Positions 45,546-53,560 of a stretch of DNA of 64,000 nucleotides are shown in pieces. Under the pieces are notes generated by a model that ran no database searches, had not been told where the DNA came from, and worked only from the letters and a program-made list of their open reading frames with translations. Position numbers and translations under genes: made by a program. Each line of letters opens with the position of its first letter. The stretch's first letter is position 1. The stretch is from CAJFUR01 sp904420575 (GTDB taxonomy: Bacteria; Actinomycetota; Coriobacteriia; Coriobacteriales; Eggerthellaceae), in assembly GCA_965119745.1 (NCBI GenBank), contig OZ221973.1, positions 930,001 to 994,000 of the forward strand. Reading direction: 5' to 3'.

Positions 45546-45593
45546 GTAACGATATGCGTTACAATTTCAAGGAGGTAGACGTATTAGTCTACC
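45546..45593. promoter_or_regulatory. Two adjacent palindromes between XRE and the plus-strand transcript
   Basis: GTAACG-ATATG-CGTTAC (45546-45562) and GGTAGAC-GTATTA-GTCTACC (45574-45593). The second arm covers the end of an AAGGAGG sequence (45569-45575), so it could act as an operator or as an RNA hairpin hiding a ribosome site. Confidence 0.6.
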
Positions 45594-46120
45594 TATGCCA
45601 AAAGGTTTGGGCAGCTGCGCAACTATGCCGGGAGGCGATATGGAGGCTAAAACGTTTGAGCAATTATTGGCGAGAGCGGGGCCGGGCACGCAAAGGGCGA
45701 CCTGATCAGACGGCCTGTTTCCTTGATGCCCTGTCCTGGTCTATCGCCTCGGACCAAGAGTCGGCGAGGCTGCTTTCGCAACGCATCATGCACGTGGCAT
45801 CCGCCATTGCCGCATAGACGGCCTGCGTGCCCACTCCGTCTGCGTGATAGGCGGCGGCATGGTTGGCCGCGATGCCGATGCGAGCAGCTGCAGCGTTCGT
45901 CGCTTTGGGCATCCTGGGATAGACCGAAGGCGGTGGCTTGGCAGTGCCCTCTCAGGTGGAAACGGGCGTGCTTAACAGCACCGTAAGACGCAGCTGGACA
46001 ACGTGGATACCCTGTTGGCCTATGGCCGGTACGGTATCGATTGCGATCGAGCCACGTGCTTTTAGGGTTATAAGCTCCCTATGGCCCGCATATTGGTCCC
46101 AAGCCGGCTTCTTGTCCCTG
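45594..46120 (+). other. Low-information stretch with a possible broken small gene
   Basis: No intact gene is convincing here. ATG 45640 has GGGAGG 4 bp upstream and reads MEAKTFEQLLARAGPGTQRA before a stop at 45703. The next frame continues as a helical-looking FLDALSWSIASDQESARLLS and on to SQRIMHVASAIAA (stop at 45817), as if one frameshift split a roughly 60-aa protein. The remaining 300 bp up to the tRNA terminator contain nothing recognisable and are less GC-rich than their surroundings. Confidence 0.3.
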
Positions 46121-46159
46121 AAAAACAAAAAGGTCGAAAGCCATTTCAAGCTTCCGACC
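46121..46159 (-). terminator. Terminator of the initiator tRNA gene
   Basis: The stem pairs 46132-46141 with 46150-46159 (one G-T pair). On the minus strand it is followed by TTTTTGTTTTT (46131-46121). Confidence 0.9.
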
Positions 46160-46169
46160 TGCAAGTTCA

Positions 46170-46246
46170 TGGTCGCGGGGGCTGGATTTGAACCAACGAC
46201 CTCCGGGTTATGAGCCCGGCGAGCTACCAGACTGCTCCACCCCGCA
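46170..46246 (-). tRNA. Initiator tRNA-Met (anticodon CAT)
   Basis: The 77 nt include the encoded CCA (46170-46172). The anticodon loop is CTCATAA, flanked by three consecutive G:C pairs (GGG / CCC), and position 1:72 is not Watson-Crick paired (T and G). Both are hallmarks of initiator tRNA. Confidence 0.93.
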
Positions 46247-46631
46247 CCTTGCGCCTACTTTTCGTTCGTGTACACCAAACAGGAAAAGCGGCAAAAATGA
46301 ATAATACTCTAACTTCATAGCAAATGCAAACACTCGTTTCTACGACACGAAAGGGACACAAGTCGTGCAGGCCGAGCTCAGAGGAATTCCAAGCCAGAGG
46401 AAGCCGGTGGTGAATTGCGGGGGCGGACAACGGGAAGGCAGGGCAAACGCGGAAGGGGAGGGAGAGCGCGGGCCAGACGTTCAAAGCATCGAAAGCCGGG
46501 CTCGGCAGTTGCCCCTCGCCCGCTCGGGTGGCGCATCATGCGGGGAACGGGCAAAAGTCCCAATGGCGATTGGTGTACCATATAAGCAGGCTGCAAGAAG
46601 GTGAAGCGGAAAGGATCGGACGGCAACAGGC
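46247..46631. other. 385-bp intergenic stretch
   Basis: An AT-rich part (46285-46330) follows the tRNA 5' end and probably carries its promoter on the minus strand. The remainder is purine-rich with no credible ORF. GTACCATATAAGC (46573-46585) could include the rarD -10. Confidence 0.5.
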
Positions 46632-47636
46632 ATGGACAAGCAGGTGATCGAGATTTCGGCCGAAGGCGATTCCCATACCGACAAGGTGGGGTTCCTGGAG
46701 GGGCTGGGATGCTACCTTCTATGGGGCGTCATGCCGCTGTATTGGAAGCTGCTTTCGGCGGTGCCGGCGCTGGAGGTGCTGGCGTGGCGCATGGTGTGGT
46801 CGTGCGCGTTCGTCCTGGCTCTCTGCGTGCTGGTACGTCGCACGAAGTTCCTCTACCTGTTCCGCGATCCGCGGGCGGTGCGCACGTTTTTGGTGGCAGG
46901 GCTAATCATCACGTGCAATTGGGGCGTGTACGTGTGGGCGGCCACCAGCGGCCACGTGCTGGAAACGAGCATCGGATACTACCTGTGCCCGCTGTGCAGC
47001 ATTGCCTTGGGCCTGCTGGTGTTCAAAGAGCGCCTGACGCCCATGCAGAAAGTGGCCACGGTGCTGGCCGCCGTAGGTGTAGGATACTTCATGATGGCGC
47101 ATGGCGGTCAGATATGGATTGCGTTTGCTTTGGCGCTCACGTTCGGCGTGTACGGCGCCGTGAAGAAGCGCGGCGGCTATCCGGCCCTGCCCGGCATGGC
47201 GTTCGAGTCGCTGCTCACGGGCGTCATCGGCGTGGCGGCGCTGCTCGTGGGCGCGGTAGCGCCATGGATCTGGCAGGTTGCCCCGCCCACGCCTGATCCG
47301 CTGGCCGTGAAGGACCCAGTTGCCGTGATGGCCCTGCTCGCTGGCTGCGGATTGCTCACGGCCGTCCCGCTGCTGTTGTTCGCGGGTGCCGCCAACCGCG
47401 TGTCCATGACGGTGATCGGCTTCATCCAGTACGTCAGCCCCACCATTGCGCTGGTGCTGGCCGTGACCTTCTTCAACGAGGAATTCACCGTGGCGCATGG
47501 CGTGTGCTTTGCGCTCATCTGGCTGGGCATAGCTGCCGTTGCCGTGGAGGCCGCGCTTGACGTCCGGAGGCGTGCCCGAAAGGGGTTGAAGCAGGGCGCA
47601 TGCGAAGCGCCGGCGCGTGCCTTTCACCCGAGGTAG
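46632..47636 (+). CDS. rarD: EamA-family transporter RarD
   Basis: The 334-aa protein has ten transmembrane segments in two EamA repeats. RarD marks are visible: GFLEGLGCYLLWGVMPLYWK at the N-terminus, LAWRMVWS, LIITCNWGVYVWAA and GYYLCPLCSIALGLLVFKER. It belongs to the drug/metabolite transporter superfamily; natural substrates are unknown. The C-terminus is basic and extended. Its last 13 bp overlap the end of the convergent hybrid kinase gene. Confidence 0.92.
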   Translation: MDKQVIEISAEGDSHTDKVGFLEGLGCYLLWGVMPLYWKLLSAVPALEVLAWRMVWSCAFVLALCVLVRRTKFLYLFRDPRAVRTFLVAGLIITCNWGVYVWAATSGHVLETSIGYYLCPLCSIALGLLVFKERLTPMQKVATVLAAVGVGYFMMAHGGQIWIAFALALTFGVYGAVKKRGGYPALPGMAFESLLTGVIGVAALLVGAVAPWIWQVAPPTPDPLAVKDPVAVMALLAGCGLLTAVPLLLFAGAANRVSMTVIGFIQYVSPTIALVLAVTFFNEEFTVAHGVCFALIWLGIAAVAVEAALDVRRRARKGLKQGACEAPARAFHPR

Positions 47637-49102
47637 GTCTTGAGGGCTTCGCCTATCTTGTTGGTGTCGATGGGCTTGGTGACGAAGCCGTCCATCCCGG
47701 CCTCGAACGCAAGGGTGCGGTCTTCGACGAACGCGCTGGCCGTCATGGCGACGATAGAAGGACGGCGCTTCCCGCAGGCAAGGCAGCCGGCGCAGATGGT
47801 GCGTGTGGCCTCGACGCCGTCCATGACGGGCATCCGCATGTCCATGAACACCAGGTCGTAGTAGTTTTCGGGCGCACGTGCCACCAGGTCGACGGCCTCG
47901 CGCCCGTTGCAGGCGGATTCCACGGTGACACCGAACTCCCCGATGAATTCGCAAGCGATCTCGCGGTTCAGGTTGTCGTCTTCCGCCACCAGCACTCGCC
48001 CGTGCAGCGCCGCCGGGTTCGCGGCGTCGGCGTTCGTTGTTCGAGAGGGGCGGGCGTCGGCGGTTTTCAGCGTGAGGGTGACGGTGAAGCGGGAGCCGAC
48101 GCCGGGCTCGCTTTCGATGTCTATGGCGCCTTCCATCGTGTCCACGATGCTTTTCACGATGGCCATGCCCAGCCCCGTTCCCTCGGTGCAGGCCGTGAGG
48201 CTGGTGTCCTCGCGTTCGAAGGGGTCGAAGATGCGCTTGACGAAAGCAGGGTCCATGCCCACGCCGGTGTCCTCCACGATCAGCGAGAACGCGGCGCTCT
48301 GCGGAAGCACGGAAGGTTCTTCCCGGACGGTGATGCTCACCATGCCCTCGGGATCCGTGTACTTGACGGCATTGGTGGAAAGGTTCAGAAGGACCTGCTT
48401 GACGCGCAGGGCATCGCCGATCACCGCCGCATGCCGGACGTCGGTAGTGACCGTCAGGCGCTGGTTCTTGCTCTTGGCTTGCGGCTGGATGAGCTCGACC
48501 AGGTCGCTCGTGAGCGAGAGCAGGTTGAAAGGGGCTTCTTCCAGCACGAACTTTCCGCTTTCGATCTTGCTCAGGTCCAAGACGTCGTTCACCATGCCGA
48601 ACAGATGCCGCGAAGACTGGTCGATCTTCTCAAGGCAGGCCTTCACCTTGACCGGGTCGTTTTCGTGGGAGCGGGCGATGAAGGTCATGCCCATGACGAC
48701 GTTCAGCGGCGTGCGGATGTCGTGCGAGATGCTGGAGAGGAACTGCGATTTCGCCTTGCTGGCGCGATTCGCCTGGGCAAGAGCCTCCTGGAGGCGATCG
48801 ATGCGGCGTTGCTGGCGTTTCCGCTCGGCAGAAAGCACCCAGATGTGGCCAGCCAAGACCGAAATGATGGCCATGGCGAGCACGAACAGGGAAGAGACGA
48901 ACGTTTCGAAAGGGAGGGGAAGGAAGGAGGGCTGGTCTGGATGGCGGGCGGCGCGAAGGTCGTTGCTGAGCAAGAATCCGTGCATCGCAATGATGAGGAC
49001 GAGTATCACGCCGAGCAAAGCATACGATACAAACAGGGCCTTGCGGCCAGGCTCGACGGCTTCTTCTCCGTCGAGTGGCAGCTGCGACTCGGTTTCGGCC
49101 AT
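47624..49102 (-). CDS. Hybrid sensor histidine kinase / response regulator with short sensor
   Basis: The 492-aa protein has two transmembrane helices (about 24-45 and 68-90) separated by only some 22 residues, so there is no sizeable extracellular sensor. A short coiled coil, HisKA with His127 in SSISHDIRTPLN, HATPase (NLSTNAVKY, DTGVGM, GTGLGMAI) and a C-terminal receiver (phospho-acceptor in LVFMDMRMPVMDG, KPID near the end) follow. It is related in design to the kinase at 2.6 kb. It probably senses a signal within the membrane or through a partner. ATG 49102. Confidence 0.92.
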   Translation of the reverse strand: MAETESQLPLDGEEAVEPGRKALFVSYALLGVILVLIIAMHGFLLSNDLRAARHPDQPSFLPLPFETFVSSLFVLAMAIISVLAGHIWVLSAERKRQQRRIDRLQEALAQANRASKAKSQFLSSISHDIRTPLNVVMGMTFIARSHENDPVKVKACLEKIDQSSRHLFGMVNDVLDLSKIESGKFVLEEAPFNLLSLTSDLVELIQPQAKSKNQRLTVTTDVRHAAVIGDALRVKQVLLNLSTNAVKYTDPEGMVSITVREEPSVLPQSAAFSLIVEDTGVGMDPAFVKRIFDPFEREDTSLTACTEGTGLGMAIVKSIVDTMEGAIDIESEPGVGSRFTVTLTLKTADARPSRTTNADAANPAALHGRVLVAEDDNLNREIACEFIGEFGVTVESACNGREAVDLVARAPENYYDLVFMDMRMPVMDGVEATRTICAGCLACGKRRPSIVAMTASAFVEDRTLAFEAGMDGFVTKPIDTNKIGEALKTYLG

Positions 49103-49461
49103 GCACGTAACTCCATTCCGCCATTTCTGGCGTCCGCGCAGAAGCAGGGAGCAGGGACTGTTCCCCTTCTGCCGTCACCTGCTGTTCTTGACGAAACCCG
49201 AGCGATCGGCGCGGTCTCGCAGCGGCAGGGCGACTCTACGATGAGTTTGAGATATGTTTGATGCCCGATGATGACATCGCTGACAACCGCCATTATGTTA
49301 GCGTAAAGGCGGCAAATAGCAAGCAGCTGAATGCTGCTTTTTCGGTCAACTTCACATCTTCTTTCTCTACAGACCTGAGTAAACGGACGCAACGGATGCT
49401 CTCGCGGCGCGGTTGCCCGTGCTTCGTCTGTGTTTTGCGGCGGCAGGCATGGCCGCGCGTC
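49103..49461. other. Intergenic stretch upstream of htpG
   Basis: No gene is seen. The stretch is less GC-rich around 49255-49385. It contains the minus-strand promoter region of the hybrid kinase. Confidence 0.5.
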
Positions 49462-49504
49462 TTGACATCGTGTGGCGGCGGACTACAATTCCTTTTTAGC
49501 ACTC
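49462..49504 (+). promoter_or_regulatory. htpG promoter with a CIRCE-like half site
   Basis: TTGACA (49462-49467), 16 bp, TACAAT (49484-49489). TTAGCACTC, the left half of the HrcA/CIRCE operator, lies at 49496-49504, at the expected transcription start. The right half GAGTGCTAA is absent. Confidence 0.65.
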
Positions 49505-49675
49505 GAAGGCATTGACTGCCAAACCAGCAGGCCGCACCGAGCGACGCTCGGCGGCGGCGGAAGAACTTGGCGGCGCAGCCAATGTCGCTTCGCCTTGTCC
49601 CCGATGGCGCGCCGTCGCGCCGTCCCGCAAGGCGAAGGCACCACCCGTCGCATGAGAGAGAAAGGGCTGCCCACC

Positions 49676-51637
49676 ATGAGGAAGTTCAAGACCGAGAGCA
49701 AGAAACTGCTGAACCTGATGATCAACTCCATCTACACCAACCGCGAGATCTTCCTGCGCGAGCTCGTTTCCAACGCGTCGGACGCGGTGGACAAGCTGTA
49801 CTTCCGCAGCTTGACCGACAAGGACGTGGAAGTGGGCAAGGACGACCTGGCTATCCGCGTGTCGTTCGACAAGGACGCTCGCACCGTCACCGTGTCGGAC
49901 AACGGCATCGGCATGACCAAGGACGAGCTTGACAAGAACCTGGGCACTATCGCGCATTCCGACAGCCTGGCCTTCAAGACCGACAACGCCGAGAAGCAGG
50001 GCGAGGACATCGACATCATCGGTCAGTTCGGCGTGGGCTTCTACTCCGCGTTCATGGTGGCCTCGAAGGTGCGCGTCGTGTCGCGCGCCTACGGCAGCGA
50101 CGAGGCGTGGGCATGGGAAAGCGACGGGGTGGAGGGCTACAGCATCGAGGAGGCCGAACGCGAGGGGCACGGCACGGACGTCATCCTCACGCTGAAGGAG
50201 AACGCGGAAGGCACGGACGCGGGCGCCGAAGCCGAGTCCTACGACGGGTACCTGACCGAATACGGCCTGAAGAACCTCATCAAGCGCTACAGCAACTACG
50301 TGCGCTATCCCATCCAGATGAACGTCACGAAGACGCGGGAACTGCCGAAGCCGGAGGACGCGGGCGACGACTACCAGCCGCAGTACGAAACGTACACCGA
50401 GCTGGAGACCGTGAACTCCATGATCCCCATCTGGAAGCGCAAGAAGTCCGACGTCACCCAAGAGGAATACAACGAGTTCTACAAGTCGGACTTCCACGAC
50501 TTCGCCGACCCGGCGCGCACCATCTCGCTGCACGCGGAAGGCGCGCTCACCTACGACGCGCTGCTGTTCGTGCCCAGCCGCGCGCCCTACGACCTGTACA
50601 GCAAGGACTACAAGAAGGGGCTGGCCCTGTACAGCTCCAACGTGCTCATCATGGAGAAGTGCGAGGAACTGCTGCCCGACTACCTGAACTTCGTGCGCGG
50701 CGTGGTGGATTCGCAGGACCTCACGCTCAACATCTCGCGCGAGACGCTGCAGCACAACAGCCAGCTGAAGGCCATCGCGCGCCGCATCGAGAAGAAGGTC
50801 ACCGCCGACCTGGCCGACATGCGCGACAATGACCGCGAGGCCTACGAGGAATTCTTCAACAACTTCGGCCGCGGGCTGAAGTACGGCATCTACACCAGTT
50901 ACGGCATGAACAAGGACACCTTGGCCGACCTGCTGCTGTTCTATTCGGCCAAGGAGCAGAAGATGATCACGCTTGCCGAGTACGCCGCCGCTGCTCCCGA
51001 GGGGCAGGAGGCTGTGTACTATGCGGCGGGCGAATCGGTGGAACGCCTGGCCAAGATGCCCATCGTCACCACGGTGCTGGGCCGCGGCCACGATGTGCTG
51101 CTGTGCACGCAGGACGTGGACGAGTTCTGCATGAGCGCCATGGCGGACTACGCCGTGCCCGATGCCGACGACCCGGATTCCCTGACCGCCTGGCCGTTCA
51201 AGAACGTGGCCGGCGGCGACTTGGGCCTGGAGTCCGAAGAGGAGAAGAAGGAGGCGGAAGCGGCCGCCGAGGAGAACAAGGACCTGTTCGAGGCCATGAA
51301 GGAAGCGCTCGGCGACAAGGTGGAGAAGGTGGCGGTATCCACGCGCCTGACCGACGCCCCGGCGTGCATCACGGCCGAAGGCCCGCTGTCGCTGGAGATG
51401 GAGAAGATCCTCTCCGGCATGCCGGGCGCCGACGACGAGGTGAAGACGCAGCGCGTGTTGGAAGTGAACGCGAAGCACCCGGTGTTCGGCACGCTGAAGA
51501 CCGCGCAGGAGGCAGGCGACGCCGACAAGGTGAAGCTGTACGCCGACATCCTGTACAACCAGGCGCTTTTGGTGGAAGGCCTTCCCATCGAAGACCCCGT
51601 GGCCTACGCCCAGGCGGTCACGCAGCTGATGAAATGA
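49676..51637 (+). CDS. htpG: Hsp90-family molecular chaperone HtpG
   Basis: This is a 653-aa cytosolic ATP-dependent chaperone. The N-terminal GHKL ATPase is typical: FKTESKKLLNLMINSIYTNR, IFLRELVSNASDAVDKLYF, VSDNGIGMTKDELDKNLGTI, IGQFGVGFYSAFMVA. The middle domain has LFVPSRAPYDLY and LNISRETLQHNSQLKAI, and the C-terminal dimerisation domain ends without an MEEVD tail. The ATG at 49676 with AAAGGG upstream gives the normal N-terminus; an in-frame ATG at 49652 is less likely. The leader is about 180 nt. Confidence 0.97.
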   Translation: MRKFKTESKKLLNLMINSIYTNREIFLRELVSNASDAVDKLYFRSLTDKDVEVGKDDLAIRVSFDKDARTVTVSDNGIGMTKDELDKNLGTIAHSDSLAFKTDNAEKQGEDIDIIGQFGVGFYSAFMVASKVRVVSRAYGSDEAWAWESDGVEGYSIEEAEREGHGTDVILTLKENAEGTDAGAEAESYDGYLTEYGLKNLIKRYSNYVRYPIQMNVTKTRELPKPEDAGDDYQPQYETYTELETVNSMIPIWKRKKSDVTQEEYNEFYKSDFHDFADPARTISLHAEGALTYDALLFVPSRAPYDLYSKDYKKGLALYSSNVLIMEKCEELLPDYLNFVRGVVDSQDLTLNISRETLQHNSQLKAIARRIEKKVTADLADMRDNDREAYEEFFNNFGRGLKYGIYTSYGMNKDTLADLLLFYSAKEQKMITLAEYAAAAPEGQEAVYYAAGESVERLAKMPIVTTVLGRGHDVLLCTQDVDEFCMSAMADYAVPDADDPDSLTAWPFKNVAGGDLGLESEEEKKEAEAAAEENKDLFEAMKEALGDKVEKVAVSTRLTDAPACITAEGPLSLEMEKILSGMPGADDEVKTQRVLEVNAKHPVFGTLKTAQEAGDADKVKLYADILYNQALLVEGLPIEDPVAYAQAVTQLMK

Positions 51638-51649
51638 CCCTGACGTAAC

Positions 51650-53272
51650 GTGGCGGCTAAGGCAAACGTGAAACCAGGTGCATGGCTGTCGTCCCGTGCG
51701 GGCAAGCCCGTCATGCTGCGGCGGTTCGGCTGGTCGTTCCTGCTCGCCTGGGTCTTTTGCGTGTTCTACACCCAGGTGGTCGACGGGTATGTGAGCGACC
51801 AGGCCATCGTGCACCCCCTGGAGGGGCTGGGAGTCCAGCTGCTGTTCGGCGGCCTGCCGGTGTTCTCGTCGGTGCTTGCGCTGGCCCTTATCGTGTGCTT
51901 GGAGAACAGGCTGGGTGCGCCGGTCGCGCATCCGCGCCTGTTCTGGCTTGCTCCGGCCGCCACCGCCCTTTCGACGCCGTTGTTCTATCTTCCGACGGGC
52001 GACTTCGCGGTGACCGTGGGCGTGTTCGTGGCGGCGTCGCTTCTCACCGGGTTCGGCAGCGGCTTCATGTGGGTGATGTGGGGCGAATACTACGCCAAGA
52101 TCACCCAGGAGGACGCGGAGTTCCTGGCGCCGGTGTCCGCGGTGGTCGCGGCCGTGCTGGTGCTGGTGGTGTCGTCGATGAGCGGGTGGGTGGCCGTCGC
52201 GGTGGTCACCCTTCTCCCGCTGGCGTCGGGCGCGTGCCTGGCGTTCTCATGGCGCGACGTGCAGGGGCAGGAAGCCACGGCCGAGCACTGGGGCGTGTTC
52301 GAGCAGCGGGCCTACAACGACGCGCGCGACAGGGCGCAAAGGAACCCTTTCGGCACCTTGCGGGCGATGGGGCGCGGCGGCCTGGGCGTCATGGTCGCCT
52401 GTCTGTTCGTCTGCGTGGAAGGGACGTTCTACGCGGTGCCCGACAAGACGTCATGGCCGTTCCAGTTCGTGTTCGTGGTGAGCATCGCGTTCATGGTGGT
52501 GGTGGCCGTGGCATCCACCATGGGGCCCAGGCGGATCGCGATGTCGTTCCTGTACCGCTGGATGTGCCCGGTGCTGGTAGTGGGCTTCGCGTCGGTCGTC
52601 CTGTTCGGCCCGGACGTGGGCGGCTACTGCGCCTACGTCGTGTCCATTGCGGCGCGCTTCGCGTTCATCCTCATCACGCAGCTGTACTTCGCGCGCTTCG
52701 CTGCCACGGGCAAGGCCACGGCGGTGCAGTCGTTCGGGTTCGGCTGGATCTTCGTGCACCTGGGCGACTTCTTGGGCGTGGTGGCGTCCGTGCTGCTGGG
52801 CGAGGGAGTGTTGCAAGGAGCTTTGAGCCTGGATCAGGTGGCTGCAGGGTCCATGGCGGTTTTGGTCCTGGTGACCATGTACGTGCTGAACGACGAAAAG
52901 AGCTTTTCGGCCGAAACTGCAGCGGGCATGGCGCAGGCCGGATGCGGTCCTGACGCTTTCGGGCCGATGGGCGGGGCGGCCGCGCTGCAACGTGCGGACG
53001 GGCAGGACGGTGCGGGCTCGCTTTCGGCGGGCGAAGAAGACGGGCCGCAGCAAAGCGACGCCTTGGGCGAGAGGATCCAGGAGTTGGCGGCCCAGCACGC
53101 GCTGACTCCGCGCGAGACGGAAGTGTTCGGCCTGCTTGCTCGCGGACGCTCCGTGCCCTACATACGCGACGAGCTGGTCATCTCCAAGGAGACGGCCGCC
53201 ACCCACGCCAAGCACGTCTACGCCAAGCTGGGCGTCCACTCCCGACAGGAACTGATCGATCTGGTGCACTAA
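51650..53272 (+). CDS. Second membrane-bound LuxR-family regulator
   Basis: Up to 540 aa if started at GTG 51650, 12 bp after htpG; GTG 51668 or ATG 51713 are alternatives, and no start has a strong ribosome site. About twelve transmembrane helices (from about residue 25) are followed by a linker and a C-terminal LuxR HTH (LTPRETEVFGLLARGRSVPY, then IRDELVISKETAATHAKHVY, AKLGVHSRQELIDLV). It is the same architecture as the regulator at 42 kb. It converges on the Tat flavoprotein gene at 53.6-55.3 kb, its probable target by the pairing habit of this bacterial family (inference). The short gap suggests readthrough from htpG. Confidence 0.9.
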   Translation: MAAKANVKPGAWLSSRAGKPVMLRRFGWSFLLAWVFCVFYTQVVDGYVSDQAIVHPLEGLGVQLLFGGLPVFSSVLALALIVCLENRLGAPVAHPRLFWLAPAATALSTPLFYLPTGDFAVTVGVFVAASLLTGFGSGFMWVMWGEYYAKITQEDAEFLAPVSAVVAAVLVLVVSSMSGWVAVAVVTLLPLASGACLAFSWRDVQGQEATAEHWGVFEQRAYNDARDRAQRNPFGTLRAMGRGGLGVMVACLFVCVEGTFYAVPDKTSWPFQFVFVVSIAFMVVVAVASTMGPRRIAMSFLYRWMCPVLVVGFASVVLFGPDVGGYCAYVVSIAARFAFILITQLYFARFAATGKATAVQSFGFGWIFVHLGDFLGVVASVLLGEGVLQGALSLDQVAAGSMAVLVLVTMYVLNDEKSFSAETAAGMAQAGCGPDAFGPMGGAAALQRADGQDGAGSLSAGEEDGPQQSDALGERIQELAAQHALTPRETEVFGLLARGRSVPYIRDELVISKETAATHAKHVYAKLGVHSRQELIDLVH

Positions 53273-53459
53273 GGGCCGACGGCCCGCCGCGATCTTCTTC
53301 GTTTGGCAAATAAGATCGCGTCCCGTCTTCTTCGAACAAGGGAGAAAATGGGACAAGAATGCGCCGGCGTGGAAATGGTTCTTGGAGCGTTAGAAGGTTT
53401 GCGTCGTCTTATCGCCGGTCGCCGACTTGCGGGAGTTCGGGCGTCGGCGGATTAACGAA

Positions 53460-53498
53460 GGAGCCCCCGTCGGCCTTGAGGTGGCCAGCGGGGGCTCC
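53460..53498. terminator. Hairpin between luxR-like and flavoprotein genes
   Basis: GGAGCCCCC (53460-53468) and GGGGGCTCC (53490-53498), with a second GGCC/GGCC pairing inside. No T-run. Confidence 0.7.
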
Positions 53499-53560
53499 GG
53501 CTAAGAGGCTGCTTCGCGCTCAGGGAAGGGAGATGCCCGAAGCAACGGGATGGTCGGGCC

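Noticed and set aside
45706..45912. 68-codon minus-strand ORF
   Set aside because: It has no ribosome site before its ATG and lies opposite the possible broken small gene; neither strand has database-like features.
45938..46213. 91-codon ORF ending in a GAGFEPTTSGL-like sequence
   Set aside because: The C-terminus is the reverse strand of the initiator tRNA, a well-known false ORF signature, and the rest is unsupported.
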